This document shows, in pieces, positions 35,813 to 43,634 of a stretch of DNA of 64,000 nucleotides; positions within the stretch are counted from its first letter, which is position 1; the number at the start of each line of letters is the position of its first letter. Under the pieces are notes generated by a model that was not told where the DNA came from, did not search any database, and saw only the letters and a program-made list of their open reading frames with translations. The position numbers were made by a program, and so were the translations under genes. The stretch is from positions 1 to 64,000 of the forward strand of contig VEMX01000041.1 of assembly GCA_009711805.1 (NCBI GenBank), given 5' to 3'. The stretch comes from Balneolaceae bacterium (GTDB lineage Bacteria > Bacteroidota > Rhodothermia > Balneolales > Balneolaceae).

Positions 35813-36469
35813 ATGCGTTATAGAAAAAACCCAAGATTTGATTTAAAGAAGTCCTACCCTCTGTATCTGGAAGTGGGGTTAATAGTAGCTTTACTGGTTA
35901 TAATAGGAGCAGTAAAAATTCAGCTGATTGATGAAGCTCCCAGCCCGCCTCCCGAGATTGAACAGCAGGTACTGGAGATGGAGGAGATAGTGCAGACACA
36001 GCAGCAGGAAACACCTCCGCCCCCCTTGCGGCCCCAGGTTCCGGTAGAGGTTCCCAATGATGAGATAATTGAGGATGATATCATTGAGTTCGATTCGGAA
36101 TTTGACTTGGATGGTCCCATGGAGCTACCTCCGCCTCCTATTGATGATGAAGAGGAAGAAGACGAGGAGATTTTTACACTTGTAGAAGATTACCCGGAAC
36201 CCATAGGAGGAATGGGGACAATTTATGAAAAGATCAAATACCCCGAATTGGCGAGAAGAGCCGGAGTCGATGGCAGAGTAATCCTCCAATTTACGGTCAC
36301 TAAAAAGGGAGATGTAGAAGATGTAGTTGTATTACATGGGTTTAATGAGCTGTGTGAGCAGGAAGCTATCAGAGCAGTGAAGGCCACAAAGTTTAAACCC
36401 GGCAAGCAAAGAGGTCGTCCGGTGATTGTACGCTTTCAAATACCGATTACGTTCCGGCTTGACAATTAG
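35813..36469 (+). CDS. TonB-family energy transducer
   Basis: TonB carries proton-motive force from ExbBD to outer-membrane receptors. The 218 residues have an N-terminal basic stretch and one membrane helix (about 20-40), a Pro-rich and very acidic periplasmic linker (EAPSPPPEIEQ, ETPPPPLRPQ, then a DE-rich run near 115-125), and a C-terminal TonB fold (about 130-217: YPELARRAGVDGRVILQFTV, then FKPGKQRGRPV). No exbB or exbD is next to it. The TonB-dependent receptor at 7624 is a possible but unlinked client. Confidence 0.92.
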   Translation: MRYRKNPRFDLKKSYPLYLEVGLIVALLVIIGAVKIQLIDEAPSPPPEIEQQVLEMEEIVQTQQQETPPPPLRPQVPVEVPNDEIIEDDIIEFDSEFDLDGPMELPPPPIDDEEEEDEEIFTLVEDYPEPIGGMGTIYEKIKYPELARRAGVDGRVILQFTVTKKGDVEDVVVLHGFNELCEQEAIRAVKATKFKPGKQRGRPVIVRFQIPITFRLDN

Positions 36470-36802
36470 GTGCCCAAATATGGTTCAGATGGAATAAATA
36501 GCACAAACTTTAATGGCAGTATCGAGAAGGCCCTGGGGCAATATAATTGCTCTGGGGTTTGCTGTATATGAGAGGTGTGCTACGGTTACAAAAGAAAAAG
36601 TAGAAAGCTCGTCAACGAATCTCGCACAATTATTTCATTTATGAGAGGGTCTTATCCTGCATAAAAAGTCTATAGCGAGGAAATAAAAGCTGTAAAAAGG
36701 TTGTCTCCAGCAAGTTATGGAAATGTCAATAGTCTAATATTAGAATTTTTTAATGTTAATATTTCTTAATATAATGAGCCAAGCGACGATAAAGAGAGAG
36801 AG
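36470..36802. other. intergenic stretch with a possible weak terminator
   Basis: No gene is seen in these 333 bases. Near 36532-36558 CCCTGGGGCAAT can pair with ATTGCTCTGGGG, counting G-T pairs, and is followed by TTTGC, a possible terminator of the TonB gene. The last 80 bases are A+T-rich and should hold the promoter of the secreted protein gene at 36803. Confidence 0.45.
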
Positions 36803-37219
36803 ATGAAAAATTTGGTCAAGACATTATTACTAATAGTTTCCTGTAGTTTAGCTTCCACTGCTCATGCTCAGGTATCTGCTTCAATGCAGGTGAAAGTGAA
36901 TGTGGTTAGCGGTGCATCCATCGACTACGGACAATCACACACTACATATTTAAGCAATGAATCAATGGGGGAAAATATCCGTGCGGGTTCGTTTATGCTT
37001 TCTACCACAAGTGGTTCCAAAGTAGATATTAAAATTCTGAAACGCCCTTCTTTTATAAATAATAAAGGCGATAAAATTGAATTTACGGATCTTCTGTTGA
37101 TCGAAAAGTTTACCGAAAAGGGTGAACATGAAATGTATTTCGATGGTAAGATAAAAAATAAGTCAAGCCTCTCTGGGAATTATAAAGGTCAGCTAACAGC
37201 CGTAATAGAATATCTGTAA
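36803..37219 (+). CDS. secreted DUF4402-like beta-sandwich protein
   Basis: A signal peptide (LVKTLLLIVSCSLASTAHA) precedes about 115 residues of beta-rich sequence starting VSASMQVKVNVVSGASIDYG and ending LSGNYKGQLTAVIEYL, the general pattern of DUF4402 surface or pilin-like domains. Length and position of the signal are normal. There is no assembly gene nearby, so a role in an adhesive fibre is only a possibility. The family match is a visual judgement. Confidence 0.6.
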   Translation: MKNLVKTLLLIVSCSLASTAHAQVSASMQVKVNVVSGASIDYGQSHTTYLSNESMGENIRAGSFMLSTTSGSKVDIKILKRPSFINNKGDKIEFTDLLLIEKFTEKGEHEMYFDGKIKNKSSLSGNYKGQLTAVIEYL

Positions 37220-37378
37220 AGTCGCTTTTTTACATCAGATTCTATCTTAATTACCCAGCCTAATCCGTGCAGGCCATATCCCATTAATGCATATTACAAG
37301 CTATATGTATGTGCTTCATTTGGAACAAAATCCATTCTATACGGTTAGAATGATGAAGGAAAACTTAACCAGACTATC

Positions 37379-37582
37379 ATGCGGAATACAATTGGGGGAA
37401 TACTTACAGGTGGAGGATTGCTTGGGCTAATCTATTTCGGATATATGTATTTAGAAAATTCAGAGTCGTTTGAAGCTTTTGGTGCTGATGTAGCTATAAG
37501 TACAGGAAATTATGTGCCCATTATTATTTCCGGTATCGTATTTATTGGCGGAATAATAATTGCCAAGCTGAATAAAAAATAA
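37379..37582 (+). CDS. small two-TM membrane protein
   Basis: The 67 residues contain two hydrophobic helices (about 7-27 with a Gly-rich start GGILTGGGLLGLIYFGYMYL, and 43-63 VPIIISGIVFIGGIIIAKL) and end in LNKK. The family is not recognised and no neighbour suggests a role. The simple two-helix layout and good start at ATG 37379 support it being a real gene. Confidence 0.55.
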   Translation: MRNTIGGILTGGGLLGLIYFGYMYLENSESFEAFGADVAISTGNYVPIIISGIVFIGGIIIAKLNKK

Positions 37583-37760
37583 CAGCTGTCCTTGTTCCAG
37601 TAATAATTCGGTAGAAATGCTCAAAAATTACGGAAATACTCACGTCACATTTCGAAGATAATCTCACCCATTACGAAAAATCAGGTAAAGAGAATTGTAA
37701 GAACAGGGGGCTAAAAAAGTGCTTGGCAAAATTCTTTAACCGATCAAACAGCAAATCTAA

Positions 37761-38606
37761 CTATCCGATCTGTAAACCGCATAGTTTTTTGCTAATTGCC
37801 CAAAGTTGCTTGGCATAGTCGGCATTGCGTGCAGCCTTGGATGGGGTGGCTGCCATCTTGTTTTTAAAATAGGCTCCATTTACGTTTTTTACATCGTCTG
37901 AAGATGCAAGGTAAACGGAGGTTTTAGCACCTTTAACAGGTGAAATCATAAAGGGTTTTCCAAGGGTATAGATAAGTTTGATAAACCACTTTCCGCTTTG
38001 TCCAAAATTAGAAGCTACCACTCCCGGGTGCAGACAATTGGAAGTAACCGTGGTATCCACCAGTCTGTTAGCCAATTCTTTAGTAAAGAGAATATTAAAA
38101 AGCTTGGAATTTGCATATGCTTTCATGGGGGAGAAATTAGAGGAAAGCTGGAGGTTTTCGGTATCGAATGTTCCGCCGCGATGTGCCGCTGAACTGACAT
38201 TTATAATACGTGCATGTTCCGCAGCTTTAAGTTGATTGAGTAATAAATGGGTAAAAAGAAAATATCCAATGTGATTTACTGCAAATGTACGCTCTAATCC
38301 ATCTACCGTTTCTTTGCGTTCCGAAGCAATAAGCCCGTGGTTATTAATCAGTACATCAACCTGATCGTACTTGGTTCTGATGACCTCAGCGGCGTGCCGG
38401 ATTTCAGACTGAATGGCAAAATCACAGACTATAATATCTATTCCGTAGGTTTCAGTATTCTCAATGATTTGTTCACGGGCTCGTATCGCTTTGTCTTCAT
38501 TTCGGCAAACCATCACAATATATGCTCCCTTTTTGGAGAGAGCTTTTGCAGTTTCGAAACCGATACCGGAATTAGCGCCTGTTATAACACAGAGTTTATT
38601 ATTCAT
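37761..38606 (-). CDS. short-chain dehydrogenase/reductase (retinol-dehydrogenase-like)
   Basis: The classical SDR Rossmann motif TGANSGIG is at residues 9-16, NNHG follows at about 88, and the catalytic Ser (INVSSAAHRGG) and Tyr-Lys pair (YANSK) are in place. The 281 residues match the retinol dehydrogenase/WW-domain-oxidoreductase-like branch, which in bacteria has unknown lipid or alcohol substrates. NAD(P) choice is not clear from the sequence. It is a single gene on the minus strand, flanked by plus-strand genes. Confidence 0.88.
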   Translation of the reverse strand: MNNKLCVITGANSGIGFETAKALSKKGAYIVMVCRNEDKAIRAREQIIENTETYGIDIIVCDFAIQSEIRHAAEVIRTKYDQVDVLINNHGLIASERKETVDGLERTFAVNHIGYFLFTHLLLNQLKAAEHARIINVSSAAHRGGTFDTENLQLSSNFSPMKAYANSKLFNILFTKELANRLVDTTVTSNCLHPGVVASNFGQSGKWFIKLIYTLGKPFMISPVKGAKTSVYLASSDDVKNVNGAYFKNKMAATPSKAARNADYAKQLWAISKKLCGLQIG

Positions 38607-38698
38607 AAAAACTGAAATATTTGATTTCTTTTATAGAGTACCAAAACGATTCAATGAAGTTGCAAATTCCATATCTTTGGGAGAAATAAATTCCATAT

Positions 38699-39061
38699 AT
38701 GATACAAGAATATTTAAACTCTATTGAAAATTTTATTGTTGTGGGAGATCGTGTACTGGTAAAGCCCCGCGACATGGAAACTCATACACGCAGTGGGCTG
38801 GTACTCCCCGCATCTGTTAAAGAAAAGGAAGAGATACAGAGCGGTTATATTGTCAAAACGGGGCCGGGTTATCCCATCCCCAATACCGATTACAATGAAG
38901 CCTGGAAAGCAAGTGAAGATACCAAGTATATAGGTATGCAGGCTATGGAAGGCGACTTGGCGATTTTTCTTAAAAACAAAGCCTATGAAATAGAGTTCGA
39001 AAACGAAAAATATCTAATAGTTCCTCATGCGGCAATATTGTTGCTTATAAGGGATGAATAA
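38699..39061 (+). CDS. GroES-family (Cpn10-like) protein, longer than usual
   Basis: The 120 residues follow the GroES fold: VVGDRVLVKPRDMETHTRSG resembles the N-terminal beta-strand and start of the mobile loop, GLVLPASVKEK the loop end, and the C-terminal part (AIFLKNKAYEIEFENEKYLI) the last strands. Typical GroES is about 95 residues; this one carries about 25 residues more in the roof-loop region (NTDYNEAWKASEDTKYIGMQ). No groEL is adjacent; it overlaps yitT by eight bases. It is a paralogue rather than the main chaperonin partner, judging by context. Confidence 0.8.
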   Translation: MIQEYLNSIENFIVVGDRVLVKPRDMETHTRSGLVLPASVKEKEEIQSGYIVKTGPGYPIPNTDYNEAWKASEDTKYIGMQAMEGDLAIFLKNKAYEIEFENEKYLIVPHAAILLLIRDE

Positions 39062-39725
39062 AGGGGAGATGAAGAAAGAGCAACCAAAGGGCGAGAAAGA
39101 GAGTATTCCTGAAGCAAGGCAAGAGAAGAACCAGAAACACTCCCTGGTAGATGACATACAGGGGATATTTATCGGGTGTTTGTTGGCCGCTTTTGGGATC
39201 GCCATTTTTAGCCATATGAATTTTTTGGTGGGAGGCACTGCCGGAATCGCATTCTTGATACAATACGCTACGTCTTTTACATTCGGACCTATTTTCTTTG
39301 TGATTAATATTCCATTTTATTTTTTGGCTATAAAAAAGCTGGGCTGGATGTTTACTGCTAAAACGTTCATCTCTGTTTTCCTGCTGTCGTTTTTGACAGA
39401 GGTAATTCCCAGAATATTTGAGTTTAGTTATATTGATCCATGGTTTGCCAGTCTGTTTGGTGGCTTTCTTATAGGAACTGGTTTGCTAATGCTGTTCAGG
39501 CATAATGCAAGTTTAGGGGGATTAAATATTGTTTCTATTTTCCTGCAGGAAAATTATAATATCAGTGCCGGTAAATTCCAGATGTTGATAGACTCAGCTA
39601 TCATAATCTGCGCTATCTTTATAGTGGATATATCAGCTGTTCTTTATTCGGTACTGGCAGCTGTGGCTTTAAATGTTATATTAGCTATCAATCACAAGCC
39701 GGGAAGGTACCGGGTTATGTCATAA
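39054..39725 (+). CDS. YitT-family membrane protein
   Basis: The 223 residues have a charged N-terminus and about five to six hydrophobic segments. The family core FLVGGTAGIAFLIQYAT and GLLMLFRHNASLGGLNIVSI is visible. The usual C-terminal DUF2179 domain is missing, so the protein is short against the usual 280-290 residues. Members are poorly characterised. The start overlaps the GroES-like gene by eight bases, suggesting co-expression. Confidence 0.82.
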   Translation: MNKGEMKKEQPKGEKESIPEARQEKNQKHSLVDDIQGIFIGCLLAAFGIAIFSHMNFLVGGTAGIAFLIQYATSFTFGPIFFVINIPFYFLAIKKLGWMFTAKTFISVFLLSFLTEVIPRIFEFSYIDPWFASLFGGFLIGTGLLMLFRHNASLGGLNIVSIFLQENYNISAGKFQMLIDSAIIICAIFIVDISAVLYSVLAAVALNVILAINHKPGRYRVMS

Positions 39726-39745
39726 CTAATTAAATCCAAGGAGCT

Positions 39746-40654
39746 ATGAAACGTCGAGACTTTTTAATCAAATCGGCCATAATGGGAGTAGGAGCTTCAC
39801 TTCCGGTGCCGAAACTTTTTAAGGGATTTCAGGATAGTCCTTTTACCGATCTCAGAAGAAATGTGGGTACATTTACAGGCAGGGGAGGTACCATTGGATG
39901 GCTCATTAATGATGATGCAGTGGTAGTCATAGATTCCCAATACCCCGAATCGGCTACAGCATGTGTGGATGGATTGAAAGAAAAAGCCGAAGTGCCTTTT
40001 GATATGCTTATCAATACCCACCATCACGGAGATCATACAGCGGGTAATACCGTATTTAAAGAAGTGGTTGGTAAAATAGTGGGGCACGAAAATGTCCCAA
40101 AGCTACAGCGAAGATCTGCTGAGAGTCGTGGAAAAGAAGCATTAGACACTTTAGTAGTGCCGGATACAACCTTCACGGATACCTGGAGTGAAGATGTTGG
40201 TGATGAAACGGTGCACCTTACGTATTATGGTCCGGCACATACCAGTGGCGATTCTGTGACATATTTTGAAAAGGCCAATGTAGCTCACATGGGAGACCTG
40301 ATGTTCAACCGCGCATATCCCTATATAGACCGGGGAGCCGGAGCCTCTGTCAAAAACTGGATTGAGGTTTTGAATAACACCATGAAAGACTTGCCTAAAG
40401 ATGCGATTTATATATTTGGTCATGGAAACCAAGACTATGGTATAACCGGAAATTATGAAGACCTTCAGCTTAAAGTCGATTTCCTGGAAGCTTTGTTGGA
40501 ATATACCGCCAAAGGAATCCAGCAAGGAAAATCAAAAGAAGAGCTTGCCGGGATAAAAGAACTAAAGGGGTTCGAAGTCTTCAATGCAACCGGGTGGAGG
40601 CTTCCATTAAGTGCAAATATTGAGGTTGCCTATGCCGAACTCTCCGAAGATTAA
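39746..40654 (+). CDS. Tat-exported metallo-beta-lactamase-fold hydrolase
   Basis: The N-terminus MKRRDFLIKSAIMGVGASLP is a twin-arginine signal. The MBL fold follows with the zinc motif THHHGDHTAG (about residues 91-100), and further ligands in HTSGDSV and FGHGNQDYG. The 302 residues belong to the broad MBL group near subclass B and quinoprotein relay proteins; the substrate is unknown. It has a good ribosome site AAGGAG. Export of a folded zinc enzyme by Tat fits the family. Confidence 0.85.
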   Translation: MKRRDFLIKSAIMGVGASLPVPKLFKGFQDSPFTDLRRNVGTFTGRGGTIGWLINDDAVVVIDSQYPESATACVDGLKEKAEVPFDMLINTHHHGDHTAGNTVFKEVVGKIVGHENVPKLQRRSAESRGKEALDTLVVPDTTFTDTWSEDVGDETVHLTYYGPAHTSGDSVTYFEKANVAHMGDLMFNRAYPYIDRGAGASVKNWIEVLNNTMKDLPKDAIYIFGHGNQDYGITGNYEDLQLKVDFLEALLEYTAKGIQQGKSKEELAGIKELKGFEVFNATGWRLPLSANIEVAYAELSED

Positions 40655-40814
40655 ATTCCCTGCTTCCCAGCAGGAAGAGTCTCCCCAAAAGCCAAAACGA
40701 AGGTGTATGTTTTGTGGACAGGAAGCAGAACTGATATGGGTGCATGGCCATGGGCAATGCACTGTTTGCGGTATCAATGCCGAAGAGTGCTGTCGTGGCG
40801 AAACATGTGGATAG
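40632..40814 (+). CDS. small zinc-ribbon protein
   Basis: The 60-residue product carries CMFCGQEAELIWVHGHGQCT and CTVCG, a CxxC...CxxC zinc ribbon with His between, followed by CC and a terminal Cys. The start at 40632 lies inside the MBL gene (overlap of 23 bases), suggesting translational coupling. Function is unknown; similar tiny zinc-binding proteins are frequent in Bacteroidota next to unrelated genes. Confidence 0.65.
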   Translation: MPNSPKIKFPASQQEESPQKPKRRCMFCGQEAELIWVHGHGQCTVCGINAEECCRGETCG

Positions 40815-40915
40815 AATATTCGCATGGAAGCCTTTTCTCATGATTTGCCAAAAACTAAAAAAAGGAATACGTACTTTAGGTTCAATTATCATCTATAAGA
40901 GGGTGCTATATTATT

Positions 40916-41488
40916 ATGAAGAATTTTGTACATGCAATCCTGGTTTTGCTCATGATTTCATGCGGAAGCAAACCAGAAGTGATTGATGATTTCGGAGATG
41001 CTTCTTTTCACCTGGTAGATCAGGACAGTAACGCCGTAGTTTTTCCCGATGACTTTGAGGGAGATTATGTGGTAATTGGTTTTATCTACACGAACTGTCC
41101 CGATATTTGTGGTATGATTACTCAGAATCTGGGGGCTATTCAAAAAGAGCTGAACTATCCTGAAGATATGAAGTTTGTGGCCATGACTTTTGATCCTGAA
41201 AGAGATTCTCCTTCCGTTCTTAAAGCATATGCCAAACCTTTTGGGTTGGATGAAGACATGACGTTTTTGACGGGGGATACAACCCAGGTATTCACCATGC
41301 TCGACAGTGCCCGTGTTCGAACACAGGTTTCTTTACGGCGAACTACGGATAGTGGAAAGGAATTATACTTCTACAATCATTCGGATAAGATTATGGTGCT
41401 CAACAAAGATGCAGAAATTGTACTCGAATATGGCGGCAGTATGACCAAGCCTAAAATGATAGCGGAAGATATCAGGAAAATACGATGA
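40916..41488 (+). CDS. SCO1/SenC copper-delivery lipoprotein
   Basis: SCO proteins deliver copper to the CuA site of cytochrome c oxidase or act as a thiol reductase on its Cys. A lipoprotein signal (AILVLLMISC, Cys17) precedes a thioredoxin-like domain with the metal motif TNCPDICGM (CxxxC) and the later His in YNHSDKIMVL. The 190 residues are normal. It overlaps the PCu(A)C-like gene by four bases (ATGA), forming a copper-delivery pair outside the membrane. Confidence 0.92.
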   Translation: MKNFVHAILVLLMISCGSKPEVIDDFGDASFHLVDQDSNAVVFPDDFEGDYVVIGFIYTNCPDICGMITQNLGAIQKELNYPEDMKFVAMTFDPERDSPSVLKAYAKPFGLDEDMTFLTGDTTQVFTMLDSARVRTQVSLRRTTDSGKELYFYNHSDKIMVLNKDAEIVLEYGGSMTKPKMIAEDIRKIR

Positions 41489-41943
41489 GAGTACAGCCTG
41501 TTTTTTTAGCCTTGGCAGTTTTTGTTTCCTGTTCGTCTGAAAAAGCCCAAGAGATAGCAGAACCAAAGGAGGACCGGTCAGCCCGGAAAAAGGTGGAGGA
41601 GTTAGTCCGCCCGGGTGTAAAAGGGGGAAACAGCGGAGCTTATTTTAGGCTGACCAATACCCTCGAAAAAGCCGATACGGTTCTTTCCATAAACACTGCA
41701 GCCGCAGCTATGGCCGAAGCGCACGAGATGTATGAGAATGAAGAAGGGATGGCGGCGATGCGTCATAAACCCAATTTAATAATACCTGCCGGGGAAGCCC
41801 TCATATTTAAACCCGGTGGTTTACATGTTATGTTGATGGATTTGCAAAGGAATCTGCAACAAGGAGATACCGTTCGGCTACATATTAAGCTTGCCCAACG
41901 AGGGGATGTGATGAAGCCGATACCGGTTGAGATTGATAATTAA
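41485..41943 (+). CDS. PCu(A)C-like periplasmic copper chaperone, lipoprotein
   Basis: The family binds Cu(I) through two Met and two His in the H(M)x10Mx21HxM pattern. Here the pieces EAHEMYENEEGMAAM and GGLHVMLMDL carry them, and NSGAYFRLTN is the usual first strand. A lipobox (LAVFVSC) indicates a membrane-anchored form. It is translationally coupled to the SCO gene, and the two together would load copper into oxidase. A hairpin follows the stop. Confidence 0.9.
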   Translation: MRVQPVFLALAVFVSCSSEKAQEIAEPKEDRSARKKVEELVRPGVKGGNSGAYFRLTNTLEKADTVLSINTAAAAMAEAHEMYENEEGMAAMRHKPNLIIPAGEALIFKPGGLHVMLMDLQRNLQQGDTVRLHIKLAQRGDVMKPIPVEIDN

Positions 41944-41956
41944 ACAAGCCCATAAA

Positions 41957-41986
41957 AAAGCTGCGATTTTTCACAATCGCAGCTTT
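41957..41986 (+). terminator. hairpin after the SCO/PCu(A)C pair
   Basis: AAAGCTGCGATT (41957-41968) pairs perfectly with AATCGCAGCTTT (41975-41986); the tail GTTGAG has few T. It is the probable end of the operon. Confidence 0.7.
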
Positions 41987-42209
41987 GTTGAGTTATTCGG
42001 AGTACATATTAGAACTAGTCTAAGCACACTTAATACTTGTACAAGCTATATACGCAAGTCTAATGGAATCGGATTGGTTAGAGGTTTGTTTTTGCAGGCC
42101 TCTGTACCCCGCGGGGTTATTCATAGTTTAGCTCCAGGGGTGTGATCTTTGTACAACAACTCTGTGTAATAATACTTCTTGCCCTTTTCACTGTGATATC
42201 AATTCATCA
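41987..42209. other. gene-free DNA before the transposable element
   Basis: No gene or clear motif is seen. It forms the left part of the 1.1-kb gene-free stretch between the SCO/PCu(A)C pair and the membrane protein at 43125; most of that stretch is filled by the transposable element 42210-42988. Confidence 0.6.
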
Positions 42210-42988
42210 GGTACTTCCCAGGAAAGGGTGTCTTCCGGTAGCATAAAAAAGTCTTCTTGTGTAGGTTTGGCGGCGCTGGCAGGGGTTTGTGAGAAACGGC
42301 GAGGAAAATACCGGCAATTTGCCCCTTAAACAATGAACCAAGATATCGGGCGGGGTTCACCTCTCTAAACTACGGGGGTATTAAAGAATGAGTCATCGCG
42401 GGCGAAGTGTATACGAAGACCCGCGATCTCCCTGGTACGGGCAAGGTGGTTAACAACGAGGCCGTGGCAGGTGCAACCCATGTGGCGGGAGATCCCGGAT
42501 CGGCGACTTCACTTCGTTACGCCTTGTCCGGGATGACGGGGTTTTCCCGCACGCATTCCGATTTGATCGGGAGAAGATGCGGAATCACCTTGTTAGCCCG
42601 AATTATTCACGAATGGATGCAAAATGGCGATCTATATACTTGAATATATTACCGTTGAATTGCTTTATGTAATAGCCCAATTTTAAGGTACGGATTAGGC
42701 GGCGAAATTTCCCCGTACGCTGCGTTCAAGTGAAAATTGGGGTACTCAGGGTACCACAGTACCCTTCCGTTCCCATTTCCACTTCGCCTTGCGTACGATT
42801 AAATTTCTTGGTGAATAATCCGGGTTAGGGCATGTAGCCATGGACAAGCGGTGCTACCGAAGAAAAGTACCCAATTAATACGATACGAACCTTTTTCCGC
42901 CTGAGCCAGCTACCAACTAACTCAAAAAATAAGTGCGTTGTTAACCTACACAAGCATGACCTCCAGGCACACTAATTGGGTAAGTACC
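42210..42988. mobile_element. non-autonomous transposable element (MITE-like) with 8-bp target duplication, interrupted by a nested element
   Basis: The element begins GGTACTTCCCAGGAAAGGGT and ends with the inverted form TTGGGTAAGTACC. The flanks ATTCATCA at 42202-42209 and 42989-42996 are an exact 8-bp direct repeat, the target-site duplication. A second copy at 54467-55012, with a different 8-bp duplication, aligns along its whole length apart from a 232-bp insertion here (42597-42828). No transposase frame is present. TIRs starting GG with 8-bp duplications recall ISL3-family elements; that assignment is tentative. Internal inverted repeats include the GCGGGCGAAGTG...GACCCGCGATC region. 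Confidence 0.92.
42597..42823. mobile_element. 227-bp MITE nested in the larger element
   Basis: The ends CCCGAATTATTCAC (42597-42610) and GTGAATAATCCGG (42811-42823) are inverted repeats matching at 12 of 13 positions. The direct repeat GTTAG flanks it (42592-42596 and 42824-42828). The other copy of the host element has a single GTTAG at 54850-54854 and no insert, so the empty site is known. There is no gene inside; a tract GGGTACTCAGGGTACC occurs in the middle. The family is not assigned. Confidence 0.93.
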
Positions 42989-43124
42989 ATTCATCACACC
43001 TATTACAGTTAAACCGGTTAAGAAGAAAAATCATTGTCTATCCTTCGGAAGAGGATTTAGGTGAGGTGAGATTTCACAACCCATTGGTGCTTCTAAACCA
43101 TTTTTACCATAGGGTGCCCACGGC

Positions 43125-43589
43125 TTAGCCCATAAACCACACCAATAAACTGCCGGTCACAGAAAACAGGAATAGATAATAGGCCTGCCTGATTGGTTTG
43201 TCGGGTAAAAAATGATGAAGAGGAGTCTCATTAAAAAGCTCTTCAAGTTCTTCTCTCTTATTTAGTTCTTCCTCTTCAAGTTCTTTTTCTTCTTTTACCA
43301 GCACTTCGGCTTTCCCTTCGGCCTGAGTAAGTGTTTGGTTTAAAAATCCTGCAATGGTGTACTCGTCAACTTTAGCCAGATTACTTACAATCAGGTAGGC
43401 AGGTACTCCGACCATAAAAATAGCAATCCCCACCAGGGATTTGTCATATATACTGAGGTTCATGAAAAGGCCGAGAATCATACTGATTAAAAAGCCCAGT
43501 CCCATAATGGACAAGAGGGCACTTAATATGAGTCGAAGCTTCCAGTTATTCAGTCCCTTTACTAAAATATTTGAGCTATTGTGTTCCAT
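43125..43589 (-). CDS. hypothetical membrane protein with acidic coiled coil
   Basis: The 154 residues have two hydrophobic helices (about 20-42 and 50-72), an acidic, Glu/Lys-rich stretch likely to coil (KEEKELEEEELNKREELEEL), and a third helix at the C-terminus (YYLFLFSVTGSLLVWFM). No family is recognised. It follows the M14 peptidase on the same strand with 45 bases between, which gives a possible operon but no function. Confidence 0.65.
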   Translation of the reverse strand: MEHNSSNILVKGLNNWKLRLILSALLSIMGLGFLISMILGLFMNLSIYDKSLVGIAIFMVGVPAYLIVSNLAKVDEYTIAGFLNQTLTQAEGKAEVLVKEEKELEEEELNKREELEELFNETPLHHFLPDKPIRQAYYLFLFSVTGSLLVWFMG

Positions 43590-43634
43590 AATTTTCTTTT
43601 TGAAGGCTAAGTAGAGTTAGCCAATCGATGGATG

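Noticed and set aside
42407-42643. 78-codon frame across the nested MITE
   Set aside because: It crosses an insertion boundary by chance and is not kept in the other copy.
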